A stretch of 64,000 nt of DNA from GCA-002733465 sp039969155 (GTDB taxonomy: Bacteria; Pseudomonadota; Gammaproteobacteria; Enterobacterales; Kangiellaceae), in the NCBI GenBank assembly GCA_039969155.1, contig JBDVOJ010000051.1:1-64000 (forward strand), given 5' to 3'. A model generated the notes under the pieces. It was not told the origin of the DNA, made no database searches, and saw only the letters and a list, made by a program, of their open reading frames with translations. This document shows, piece after piece, positions 27,463-36,333 of this stretch (positions are counted from its first letter, which is position 1; each line of letters starts with the position of its first letter). A program made the translations under genes and the position numbers.

Positions 27463-27687
27463 TTTGTGTGCCTTATGAGTTGGTTGATCTAGCAGTTGAC
27501 GGCGCCCTCAGGTAAAATGAGCCGAATTGCTATCCAATCGGATAAAGAGCAAATGATTTGTTTTAACCACTATTTGTTTAAATACACGTTAAAACTATAA
27601 ACTGCTTTAAATTAAGAATGAGCCTTACTCAGTATTAAAAAGTAAGAAACAAACAATAAGTATTCATTTTAACGGCTTTGAGAATCA

Positions 27688-28440
27688 ATGAGAATAGTAA
27701 AAAGCACTTGTGTAGTAATCTTGCTAACAGTTTTGGCAGCGTGTTCAAGTTCCGAAAAGGATATAACCGGTGCTGCAAAGATCAATAATGCCTTTAAATT
27801 GTTCGAAAAGGCGCAATTTTCGATGTATTCCGGAAATTTCCGAAGTGCGGTTGAGTATTTGGAGAGACTTGACAGCCTTTATCCATTTGGTGCCTATTCA
27901 CATCAAGCTCAGTTAAATTTAATCTATTCGTATTACCAACTGAATGATTACGCCTCAGGTATTGCATCTGCAGAACGTTTTATCAGACAAAATCCTCGCC
28001 ACAAAGACTTGGATTATGCATATTATATGAAAGGTTTGATTAACTTTTCTACCGAAACAGGATTTGGTAAAGAGCTGTTCGCGGCTCCAATCTCTGAAAG
28101 GGATGCTGGTGCAGCCAGACAATCATTTGATGACTTTGCTGAGCTAATTAGGCTGTTCCCAAATAGTAAATATGCTAGAGATGCGCAGCAACGTATGATC
28201 TTTCTGAGAAATCGATTAGCTGATTATGAATTACATGTTGCCAATTATTATATGCAACGAACCGCCTATTTGGCTGCCGCAAACCGAGCCAAGTATGTCG
28301 TGGATCATTATCCTAAAACGCCAGCAGTTCCAAAAGCACTAGAATTGATGATTACTTCCTACAAGCTGCTAGATTTAGATGAGCTAGCTGAAAATAGCCG
28401 TAGAGTCTTATTGCTGAACTACCCAGATTATAAAATTTAG
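27688..28440 (+). CDS. bamD: outer-membrane assembly lipoprotein BamD
   Basis: This 250-residue lipoprotein has signal peptide MRIVKST...VLAAC with a lipobox cysteine near residue 19, followed by TPR-like helices (AVEYLERLDSLYPFGAYSHQAQLNLIYSYY, TPR1-2). BamD is the essential partner of BamA in inserting beta-barrel proteins such as the porin above. The location opposite rluD is conserved across gammaproteobacteria. A GC hairpin terminator follows. Confidence 0.95.
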   Translation: MRIVKSTCVVILLTVLAACSSSEKDITGAAKINNAFKLFEKAQFSMYSGNFRSAVEYLERLDSLYPFGAYSHQAQLNLIYSYYQLNDYASGIASAERFIRQNPRHKDLDYAYYMKGLINFSTETGFGKELFAAPISERDAGAARQSFDDFAELIRLFPNSKYARDAQQRMIFLRNRLADYELHVANYYMQRTAYLAAANRAKYVVDHYPKTPAVPKALELMITSYKLLDLDELAENSRRVLLLNYPDYKI

Positions 28441-28464
28441 CCTGATAGCGAATAAGAGATAATA

Positions 28465-28489
28465 AAAAAGGCGCATAAAGCGCCTTTTT
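28465..28489. terminator. bidirectional terminator between bamD and glnB
   Basis: AAAAAGGCGC (28465-28474) pairs with GCGCCTTTTT (28480-28489) around a 5-base loop. It serves the convergent bamD (+) and glnB (-) genes. Confidence 0.93.
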
Positions 28490-28511
28490 CTATATAGAAC
28501 TGATAAAAAGT

Positions 28512-28850
28512 CTAAATAGCACTTTCGTTTTCATCACCTGTTCTTATTCTTATCACTTTATCGACATCGCTTATAAAGATCTTACCATCGCCGATTTTTC
28601 CGGTTCTAGCAACTTCCATTATCGTGTCGACACAGATATCCACTAAATCATCGCCAATAATAATTTCAAGCTTTATTTTTGGAAGAAAATCGACCATATA
28701 TTCGGCCCCACGATATAGCTCTGTATGACCTTTTTGCCGACCGAAACCTTTAACCTCAGTGACTGTCATGCCTGAAACACCTGCATCACTAAGCGCCTCT
28801 CTAACGTCGTCTAACTTGAATGGTTTAATGATAGCTTCTATTTTTTTCAT
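28512..28850 (-). CDS. glnB: nitrogen regulatory protein P-II
   Basis: This 112-residue P-II protein has uridylylation site Y51 in the T-loop (GHTELYRGAEYMVDFLPK) and the C-terminal RTGKIGDGKIF ATP-binding segment. The sequence is very close to E. coli GlnB across its whole length. It senses 2-oxoglutarate and ATP/ADP and controls glutamine synthetase adenylylation and NtrB. It is monocistronic, with no amtB beside it, which favours GlnB over GlnK. Confidence 0.95.
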   Translation of the reverse strand: MKKIEAIIKPFKLDDVREALSDAGVSGMTVTEVKGFGRQKGHTELYRGAEYMVDFLPKIKLEIIIGDDLVDICVDTIMEVARTGKIGDGKIFISDVDKVIRIRTGDENESAI

Positions 28851-29070
28851 TAATAATCCTTATGTCGGGCCAGAAAAATACCGGGTCAATAATGTCTATG
28901 AATAAGAATATCATAGAGCAATCTCTAACTCAGTTACTTTTCGCTTCGCTAAAGCAAATTTCTATACTTTTTTGTTAGAAGGAATCTAGGCTTTATTTAT
29001 CTTTATTGAGTTAACTAAACCGATAGCCTAAAATACTGATACAGTTGAATAAATTTTGCAATGCGTGAGA

Positions 29071-29910
29071 ATGAACAAACAAAATATCATCGCTGAAATG
29101 CGAGTCCTGCCGGAAATTGATGTCGAATTCGAAATTACCCGTCGAATCGATTTTATTAAGCAAATGTTGTTATCAAGCCACAGCAAAACACTGGTCCTTG
29201 GCATTAGCGGCGGTATTGATTCATCCACTTTGGGGAAATTGGCACAGTTAGCCGTAGATCAACTAAACCAAAGTGATGATGGATACCGTTTCTTAGCGGT
29301 GCGCCTCCCCTACGGCATGCAGGCCGACGAACAGGAAGCGCAGCTAGCTTTAGATTTTATCCAACCCAGTAAAAGGCTGACCGTCAATATCAAACCCGGA
29401 GCCGATGGAATTCATCAACAGACGCTCGAAGCTCTACAAAATGCAGAATTAGGTCCATACGATGATCACCATTTAGATTTTGTAAAAGGTAACTGTAAAG
29501 CTCGCGCAAGAATGGCTGCACAATATGATATTGCAGGCACAACCGGTGGCCTAGTACTAGGAACCGATCACTCCGCAGAAAATATCACCGGCTTCTATAC
29601 TAAATTTGGTGACGGAGCCTGCGACTTAGCGCCTTTGTTCGGACTGAGTAAACGTCAAGTTAGACAAATAGCCAAGCATTTAGGCGCTCCAGAAGTACTA
29701 ATTAACAAAGCCCCCACGGCTGATTTAGAAAGTTTAGAGCCTGGTAAAACCGATGAGTCGGCTCTGGGATTAAGCTACCAACAAATCGATGATTTCTTAG
29801 AAGATAAATCGACGGACAGTCAAGCGGATCAAAAACTAATTCAAATCTTTAATAAAACACAACATAAACGCTTGCCCATTCCAACTATATACGACCAATT
29901 CTCGAGCTAA
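29071..29910 (+). CDS. nadE: ammonia-dependent NAD synthetase
   Basis: I choose the ATG at 29071 (MNKQNIIAEM). A TTG at 29056 could extend it by five residues. The 279-residue product fits E. coli NadE (275). The PP-loop is LGISGGIDSSTLGKLA near residue 48, and the later GTTGGLVLGTDHSAENITGFYTKFGDG block is the deamido-NAD/ATP site. There is no N-terminal glutaminase domain, so ammonia is the nitrogen source. Confidence 0.95.
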   Translation: MNKQNIIAEMRVLPEIDVEFEITRRIDFIKQMLLSSHSKTLVLGISGGIDSSTLGKLAQLAVDQLNQSDDGYRFLAVRLPYGMQADEQEAQLALDFIQPSKRLTVNIKPGADGIHQQTLEALQNAELGPYDDHHLDFVKGNCKARARMAAQYDIAGTTGGLVLGTDHSAENITGFYTKFGDGACDLAPLFGLSKRQVRQIAKHLGAPEVLINKAPTADLESLEPGKTDESALGLSYQQIDDFLEDKSTDSQADQKLIQIFNKTQHKRLPIPTIYDQFSS

Positions 29911-29987
29911 CTATTGCTGACTTTACTTATTCAATACTCTGACATCATGTACTTCATCCAGCGGAATGTTGAACGGAGTGAATTGGA

Positions 29988-31583
29988 ATGTTAACCGCAA
30001 GCGCTTCCACGGCTAGCACCTCTTGGCGAGCAATAAAAATATTCTCCATCTACCGGCTATTACTGTCGGCGACATTTGTATTGATCGTCATCTTACAACT
30101 TGATAACTCCTTTTTAGGTACCGCACAAAAAAACTTGTTTCAAGTAGTGGCACTTATGTACCTGACATTTTCAATCATCGGCCACTTAGCAACCTATTAT
30201 CAAAAACATTTCGATCTGCAATTACAATCTAATGTTTTGGTGGATATTTTCCTGTTAGCGCTATTGATGCACTCGAGTGGCGGAGTATCAAGTGGATTAG
30301 GCATGCTGATTGCGGTAAGTACTTCGGCTGCAACCATTCTAATTAATCGCCCATCCGCTTTAGGTTACCCTGTATTGGCATCTTTTGTAGTAGTTGCTGA
30401 AGAACTTTACTCATTAGCCAATGGGGTTAGATCACAAAGTGCTTTGACTCAAACCGGCATTTTGACAGTGACTTTTCTATGTACCGGTCTAATGGCGTTT
30501 TACTTGTCGAGAAGGATCAGAGAAAGTGAGAAAACCGCCGAGCAATCTATTCGCGGTTTAGCGAGTATGGAAAAGCTTAATGAGGAAATCATACAATATA
30601 TGTCTACCGGTGTAATCGTGACCGATAGCTCGCAAAATATTCAATTAATCAATCGCGCCGCATGGGTTCACTTAGGTATGCCTGAGTCCACCCAAAGTAA
30701 GAAATTGGAACTTATTGCAACACCTTTGGCAAGGCAGCTAAAATTATGGAAAAGGAAAAATTTCTATCGACCGAAGCCGTTTAAGAACACTGCGACAGGT
30801 CCCAATCTTTTGCCAAAGTTTTCGCCAATTGGTGATAGCAAAGAAAATGCTATTATTTTCTTGGATGATACTTCCATGCTTAACCAACAAGCACAAAACC
30901 TAAAACTTGCTTCACTAGGTCGTCTAACTGCATCGATAGCCCATGAAATAAGAAACCCTCTTGGAGCTCTAAGTCATGCAGCACAACTTCTTAAAGAGTC
31001 AGACAGTCTCGATAAAGCTAACGCTGAACTCGTCGAAATTGTCGAAAAAAACACCTCTCGCGTTAACGGTATCATTGAAAATATTATGCAACTATCGACG
31101 CGAAAAACAGCTCAAGTTAAAGAAATGAGCCTAAACAATTATTTAACCACATTAAAAGACGAATACTTAATCGATAAACCTAAGAATTACCAGATAGACC
31201 TGCAACTACCAACTCAAGATGTCTTGGTACTTTTCGATTTCACTCAACTTAGGCAAATTCTAACTAACCTATTCGACAATGGCATCAGGTACAGTGACCT
31301 CAATCAAGGGATTCCAAGCATCACTATCATGTTAGGAGTAGAACCTCAAAACAACACACCATTCCTAGATATCGTTGATAAAGGCGAAGGTATCGCACCG
31401 GATATCGCTGAGAAAATTTTTGAACCTTTCTTTACCACATCTAAGACTGGAACAGGGCTTGGACTCTACCTCTCACGCGAACTTTGTGAAGCAAACCGAG
31501 CTCGATTGGATTATATTCCCTTGACGGCCGGAGGCTCGTGTTTCAGAATAAGTTTTTCCACTACAAAACAATCACTTCATTAA
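29988..31583 (+). CDS. pilS: sensor histidine kinase PilS (type IV pili)
   Basis: This 531-residue kinase has about six N-terminal transmembrane helices (20-175), a PAS-like linker (195-295), HisKA with H319 (SIAHEIRNPLGALSHAAQLL) and HATPase with NLFDNGIRYSD, DKGEGI and the GTGLGLYLSREL box. PilS controls pilin transcription through PilR and is inhibited by PilA in Pseudomonas. It is 25 bases upstream of pilR, and a FimT-like pilin follows. Confidence 0.92.
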   Translation: MLTASASTASTSWRAIKIFSIYRLLLSATFVLIVILQLDNSFLGTAQKNLFQVVALMYLTFSIIGHLATYYQKHFDLQLQSNVLVDIFLLALLMHSSGGVSSGLGMLIAVSTSAATILINRPSALGYPVLASFVVVAEELYSLANGVRSQSALTQTGILTVTFLCTGLMAFYLSRRIRESEKTAEQSIRGLASMEKLNEEIIQYMSTGVIVTDSSQNIQLINRAAWVHLGMPESTQSKKLELIATPLARQLKLWKRKNFYRPKPFKNTATGPNLLPKFSPIGDSKENAIIFLDDTSMLNQQAQNLKLASLGRLTASIAHEIRNPLGALSHAAQLLKESDSLDKANAELVEIVEKNTSRVNGIIENIMQLSTRKTAQVKEMSLNNYLTTLKDEYLIDKPKNYQIDLQLPTQDVLVLFDFTQLRQILTNLFDNGIRYSDLNQGIPSITIMLGVEPQNNTPFLDIVDKGEGIAPDIAEKIFEPFFTTSKTGTGLGLYLSRELCEANRARLDYIPLTAGGSCFRISFSTTKQSLH

Positions 31584-31608
31584 GCGACTGTATTAAGCGA
31601 CCATATCA

Positions 31609-32991
31609 ATGACAAAGACTCCCCTAGCCCTGATTGTTGACGATGAACCAGATATTCTGCAACTGTTGGGCATCACTTTAAGTCGAATGAACATTGACAC
31701 CTGTCGTGCCGAATCCCTCACTGAAGCAAAACAGCTCCTGACTCAAAACACCTTTGACTTTTGCCTAACCGACATGCGTCTACCAGACGGCGATGGCATT
31801 GACTTAATTAAACACATACAACAGGAATTTAGCCATCTTCCGGTTGCTTTGATCACGGCTCACGGCAACATGGAAACCGCTATCGATGCGATGAAGGCCG
31901 GCGCATTTGATTTTCTATCCAAACCAGTTGATTTAACTGCATTAAGAAACTTGATAAAAAACGCGTTAAAAATAAATCAGCAAGGTTTGCAATCTGAGCA
32001 ATGTGTTAGTCCTAAAAAAGCGACTAAAAACAAGAAAACGCTTATCGGTGATACCGACGTAATGCTTCGGTTAAAACAAACCATTTTAAAGCTTTCACGA
32101 AGTCAGGCTCCAGTTTATATACATGGCGAATCGGGTACAGGTAAAGAACTAGTAGCAAAGCTAATCCATTATAAGGGGCCACGAGCTGACTCACCCTTTA
32201 TACCGGTTAACTGTGGTGCTATCCCGTCAGAATTGATGGAAAGTGAATTTTTTGGGCATAAGAAAGGCAGTTTTACCGGTGCCGTTAGTGACAAGAAGGG
32301 GCTTTTCCAATTAGCAGAAGGTGGAACTTTATTTCTCGATGAAATTGCTGAACTTCCTATCGCAATGCAAGTAAAACTACTAAGAGCGATACAAGAAAAA
32401 AGTATTCGTCCAGTTGGCGGCGATAAAGAAATCGCAGTTGATGCAAGGATCTTAAGTGCCAGCCATAAAGACTTGTTGAAGTTAGTCAACGAAGGTCAAT
32501 TTAGACAAGATTTATTTTATCGCATCAATGTTATTGAGCTTAATGTACCAGCGTTAAGGGAGAGAAAAGGAGATATTGAAAAGCTTTCTCATTATTTACT
32601 TAACGAATTAGCTCAGCGACAACAAATAGAAGGTGCAAGCATAACCGATAGAGCAATAGATAAGCTTTTAAGTTATGACTTTCCTGGAAACATTAGAGAA
32701 CTAGAAAACATTTTAGAGCGCGCGCTAACGCTCGCAACTGATGACACGATCTATGAAGAAGATCTTAACCTGCCTACCTCTAGTATTGCTAACCCCGCAA
32801 CTGACGGCATAGTTTCCAATCGAAACTCTCTTCCTCTCGATGAATATTTAGCGAAAATAGAAAAAGCCGAAATCATGAAATCCCTTCGAAAAACTAAAGG
32901 AAATCGAACCAAAGCGGCCAAAGTATTAGGCATTAGTTTTAGGGCTCTACGATATAAGCTTGAAAAACTAGAAATTGATATCGACAATTAG
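31609..32991 (+). CDS. pilR: sigma-54-dependent response regulator PilR
   Basis: This 460-residue NtrC-family activator has a receiver domain with D55 (FCLTDMRLPDGDG), an AAA+ domain with Walker A GESGTGKE, the sigma-54 contact loop GSFTGA (Ser for the usual Ala) and Walker B LFLDEIAELP. It ends in a Fis-type helix-turn-helix (NRTKAAKVLGISFRALRYKL). With PilS it would activate pilin genes, which are not in this window apart from a minor pilin. Confidence 0.94.
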   Translation: MTKTPLALIVDDEPDILQLLGITLSRMNIDTCRAESLTEAKQLLTQNTFDFCLTDMRLPDGDGIDLIKHIQQEFSHLPVALITAHGNMETAIDAMKAGAFDFLSKPVDLTALRNLIKNALKINQQGLQSEQCVSPKKATKNKKTLIGDTDVMLRLKQTILKLSRSQAPVYIHGESGTGKELVAKLIHYKGPRADSPFIPVNCGAIPSELMESEFFGHKKGSFTGAVSDKKGLFQLAEGGTLFLDEIAELPIAMQVKLLRAIQEKSIRPVGGDKEIAVDARILSASHKDLLKLVNEGQFRQDLFYRINVIELNVPALRERKGDIEKLSHYLLNELAQRQQIEGASITDRAIDKLLSYDFPGNIRELENILERALTLATDDTIYEEDLNLPTSSIANPATDGIVSNRNSLPLDEYLAKIEKAEIMKSLRKTKGNRTKAAKVLGISFRALRYKLEKLEIDIDN

Positions 32992-33440
32992 TTTGTTTTG
33001 CTCCATTCCAATTAGTCTTCAGTCCCGCCCTTTTCTACTTATTCAATGATCTTACAATAACGTGATCGTTTTAAGTTGTAACTAGTAGGTGTTGTTCTTT
33101 CAACTCTGCTAACGGACTTTTTTCATCACGAAGCCAAAGAAGTGCTATTTAATCATACTAAAAAAGCGCCTGAAAACCATGTAAAATGATAAAAGAGCTC
33201 AACCTTTTGGGTTAGGGTCAAATATCAAATTTCTCTTGCTTAACTTACAAGCTCTATAGTCATTTTCTCACGAGCAAGCAACGCTCAGCTTGAATAAATT
33301 TAAGAAAACTCTCGTCACAACTATCTCATCTATCCTACTTCGCAGGAATGTCTAATTTGACACAATGGCACTTGAACATGGAAATAGCTTGATAACAAAG
33401 CTAACAGCGAAACACATTATTCACATAAAAGGACTTAATA
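32992..33440. other. intergenic region between pilR and the minor pilin
   Basis: This 449-base AT-rich stretch has no convincing ORF or RNA gene. I did not find a clear sigma-54 -24/-12 promoter (GG-N10-GC), although the neighbouring pilin might be expected to use one. Confidence 0.6.
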
Positions 33441-33998
33441 GTGAAAAACAAAAATAATGGATTTACACTCATCGAATTATTGCTTGGAATAGCCATCATT
33501 ACGATTGTACTTGGTCAAGCTATTCCTAGCTTTAATCAATTAATCGAAAAAAGAAAGGCCTCTGCAAATGTTCAGAGGTTAATGCAAACCTTACAACTCT
33601 CTCGAACCACTGCAATAACCGAAAATACAACGGTTACTATCTGCCCTACCAACGATGGTATCAATTGCAATTCTAACTGGAGTGACGGTTATCTATCGTT
33701 TAAAGACATCAACAACAATCGAACATTCGACAGCGGTGATGAAAAACTCGTCGAATATTTAACCCATGATGCTAAGTCTCAAACAAGCTGGCGTGCCTTT
33801 GGAGTTAGAAGTTCACTTCAGTGGCTACCAACAGGCATCACTAATCATCAAAATGGGTCATTTGAGCTTTGTTACAATAGCAAAGCTGAGTTAGCAAGAG
33901 GACTATTCATTACCAAAGCGGGACGAATTAGGAATTCTAAAGACCTGGATGGCGATGGCATTCATGAAAACGCAACAGGTTCACGCATCAGATGTTGA
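33441..33998 (+). CDS. FimT/GspH-type minor pilin
   Basis: This 185-residue type IV pilin-like protein has a short basic leader ending at G/FTLIELLLG, the PilD cleavage site followed by E at mature position 5, and a hydrophobic helix. The globular part has two cysteine pairs (CPTNDGINCN and the C-terminal IRC) typical of FimT/FimU. A DNNxxxFDSGDE-like acidic loop is present. The start is GTG, with AAAAGGA at 33427-33433. FimT proteins act in pilus priming or DNA uptake. It is a single gene here, not the usual fimU-pilVWXY1E cluster. Confidence 0.88.
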   Translation: MKNKNNGFTLIELLLGIAIITIVLGQAIPSFNQLIEKRKASANVQRLMQTLQLSRTTAITENTTVTICPTNDGINCNSNWSDGYLSFKDINNNRTFDSGDEKLVEYLTHDAKSQTSWRAFGVRSSLQWLPTGITNHQNGSFELCYNSKAELARGLFITKAGRIRNSKDLDGDGIHENATGSRIRC

Positions 33999-34027
33999 TC
34001 ACACCTGCTATCATCAGCCACCAGCCT

Positions 34028-35476
34028 CTATTTAGGCTGGTACACTTTTACCTGATAACCTTTACTGGTGAGCTCTTCTGCTTGCAATTGACTCATAACC
34101 CCTTTATCACAATACAAAAGATAACGGTTTGATTTATCGAGTTGGTCGGTCGTTTGTAACTTATAAAACGGTATAGTGATAACATCATTAGCGGTAAGGT
34201 TTAAAGGTGCAACTGCCATTTCTTGCGGATGACGAATATCAATGACGATATCTGACTTATCAGGTAAAGATACGATTTCTACATCTTCAACATTGACGAT
34301 GGAATCATAAATTTGATCAATGTTTTCAACTTTACGATTGGCAAATGCTCTCTCTAAAATATCAAAATCGAAACGAGCTTCTTCCTTTTCAATTTTATGC
34401 ACTTTCGCTCTGGTTGTTGGCTTGTTAGATATTACGCCGCAATACTCGGGCATAACAGAAGCAAATTCTTCTGTTCCAATCTGTCTAGAAAGATTAATAA
34501 TTTCCGGTTTGTCCATGACGATTAATGGACGCATTACTAAACTATTGCAAACGCTATCGATCACAGATAGATTAGTTAGAGTTTGACTCGATACTTGACC
34601 AACAGCCTCACCAGTAACTAGCGCTGGGGCATTGAACTCAGTTGCAATCTTTTCGGCAACTCTTAGCATCATGCGTTTAAGTATGACACCCATTTGGGAC
34701 TGATCGACTCGGTTTAAGATTTCTGAAACGACTTCTTCAAAAGGAATGGAAATGAAAAGGGTTCTGTGGGATGAGGAATATTTTTCCCACATATAATGAG
34801 CGACTTGCTTGACGCCAACTTCATGCGCCATGCCGCCAAGGTTGAAAAAACAAAAGTGAGTCCTAATTCCCCGTTTCATCATTAAGTAGCTTGATACGGT
34901 TGAATCGTAACCACCTGAAATAAGACTTACACAGGACTCCTGTTGACCAATTGGAAAGCCACCTAACCCTTCATATCGCTCTACCACTGTCATCAGCTGT
35001 TCGCCTCGGATCTCCATTTGAACTTGGACGTCAGGGTTTTTTAACTGCACTTTGCTTGCTTCGCTGTGCTGCAAAAGTGCACCACCAGATTGGCGCTCTA
35101 CTTCAATCGAGCTAAAAGGATGTTTACCAGAACGTTTAACACGAACACAAAAGGATTTACCATCTATTTTTTGACTAAACTCTTTAACAGCGATCTGACA
35201 GATATCTTCAACTGAGTTGAACTGATGCTCGTTGACTTTAAGGATAAATTCGATACCAGGTGTAGACTGGAGTCGCGCTAGAACCAAGGACTCCAAAGAT
35301 TCCTCATGTTCATCTATGTCTAATTCGATAAAGTCCCAAGTCCCTTTAAGCTTAGGGTTTTCTACAATCGGACCAAGCACTTTTTTCAAGTTCTTGCGCA
35401 ACTGGGCAATAAACTGCTTTCTGACCGGTCGGCTTTTAACAATAATTTCGGGAAATAGCTTAATTACAAATTTCAT
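34028..35476 (-). CDS. thiI: tRNA 4-thiouridine sulfurtransferase (thiamine synthesis)
   Basis: This 482-residue protein has a ferredoxin-like/THUMP region (1-165), a PP-loop ATPase domain with SLISGGYDSTVSSYL near 185, and a C-terminal rhodanese domain (about 400-482) whose catalytic cysteine lies in YLLYCDKGVMSQL. The full three-domain form equals E. coli ThiI (482). It delivers sulfur for s4U8 in tRNA and for the thiazole of thiamine. It is convergent with the minor pilin. Confidence 0.96.
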   Translation of the reverse strand: MKFVIKLFPEIIVKSRPVRKQFIAQLRKNLKKVLGPIVENPKLKGTWDFIELDIDEHEESLESLVLARLQSTPGIEFILKVNEHQFNSVEDICQIAVKEFSQKIDGKSFCVRVKRSGKHPFSSIEVERQSGGALLQHSEASKVQLKNPDVQVQMEIRGEQLMTVVERYEGLGGFPIGQQESCVSLISGGYDSTVSSYLMMKRGIRTHFCFFNLGGMAHEVGVKQVAHYMWEKYSSSHRTLFISIPFEEVVSEILNRVDQSQMGVILKRMMLRVAEKIATEFNAPALVTGEAVGQVSSQTLTNLSVIDSVCNSLVMRPLIVMDKPEIINLSRQIGTEEFASVMPEYCGVISNKPTTRAKVHKIEKEEARFDFDILERAFANRKVENIDQIYDSIVNVEDVEIVSLPDKSDIVIDIRHPQEMAVAPLNLTANDVITIPFYKLQTTDQLDKSNRYLLYCDKGVMSQLQAEELTSKGYQVKVYQPK

Positions 35477-35518
35477 TTTTTATTAACGTACTAGCAAAAT
35501 TTGGCGCTATTCTAGCTT

Positions 35519-35552
35519 AAAAAAGGGACGAAATCTTCGGAAGATTTGTCCC
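35519..35552 (-). terminator. rho-independent terminator of lexA
   Basis: On the minus strand, GGGACAAATCTTC pairs with GAAGATTTCGTCCC (one bulged base), followed by TTTTTT. It lies about 20 bases after the lexA stop. Confidence 0.9.
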
Positions 35553-35570
35553 AATAGGGCTAATTTGTAT

Positions 35571-36167
35571 TTATGCTCTAATTAATCCAACAAAGTGCCC
35601 TTCGATGGCTAAGTCCTCGGCGGGAAGAATAATAGGCTGATAATTGTCATTGGCTGGCTGAAGAACCGCATTGGCTCCCTGTCTTTCTAATCGTTTAACG
35701 GTCACCTCATCATCAATCCGAGCAACGACTATTTCGCCAACATTGGCAGTATTAGACTTTCTAACCGCGATTAAATCACCATCCAAAATCCCCTCGTCGA
35801 TCATACTATCGCCTCTAACTCGCAGCAGGAATGTCGGTTTTTTACGTCTCATAACTTCCGGTATGGTAACGTAAGACTCAACATTTTCTATCGCTTCTAT
35901 CGGCAGACCGGCTGCCACCGAGCCTACTAGAGGTAGTTCAAACTCATTCTGTTGATTTAGGACTCTAATTCCACGAGGCTTATCGGGGTAGATCTCAATA
36001 ACGTTCTTTCTCTCTAATGCCTTGAGGTGATCGGCCGCTGCTTTAGAAGATTTAACACCGATCAGTTCTGCCAGCTCAACGTGTGAGGGTGCGATACCAA
36101 AGTCCTCTATATAACTGGTTAAAGCCGCCAGGACTTCTTCTTGTCTTTGGGTTAACTCTTTACTCAT
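35571..36167 (-). CDS. lexA: SOS repressor LexA
   Basis: This 198-residue protein has an N-terminal winged helix (about 1-65) and a C-terminal S24 autoprotease domain. The cleavage site is A86-G87 (SVAAGLPI), and the catalytic dyad is S121 (RGDSMIDEG) and K158 (VTVKRL). No canonical CTG-N10-CAG operator is seen upstream. The only nearby symmetry is ACTA-N10-TAGT near 36202-36222. LexA controls intI genes in many mobile and Vibrio integrons, but no LexA site is seen at the integron relic here. Confidence 0.96.
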   Translation of the reverse strand: MSKELTQRQEEVLAALTSYIEDFGIAPSHVELAELIGVKSSKAAADHLKALERKNVIEIYPDKPRGIRVLNQQNEFELPLVGSVAAGLPIEAIENVESYVTIPEVMRRKKPTFLLRVRGDSMIDEGILDGDLIAVRKSNTANVGEIVVARIDDEVTVKRLERQGANAVLQPANDNYQPIILPAEDLAIEGHFVGLIRA

Positions 36168-36333
36168 AATGATTCCTTTGTTTGGTGAGCTATCGATACA
36201 ATCACTACCTATACAAATAGTACTTTAGCTGAGTTAATCGACAAAGTAAACCTATTTGTGTCTTGTTTGGGCAAGCTGTTGATAAAAGCGAGGAATTTAA
36301 AAATAATAAGGCGAATTAGAATTTGGCTTGAGG

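Noticed and set aside
34020..34041. Hairpin ACCAGCC...GGCTGGT between the pilin and thiI
   Set aside because: Only seven base pairs and no T-run. It overlaps the thiI stop region, so I do not call it a terminator.
36168..36333. Possible LexA operator upstream of lexA
   Set aside because: I found no CTG-N10-CAG. The ACTA-N10-TAGT symmetry near 36202-36222 is too weak to call an operator.
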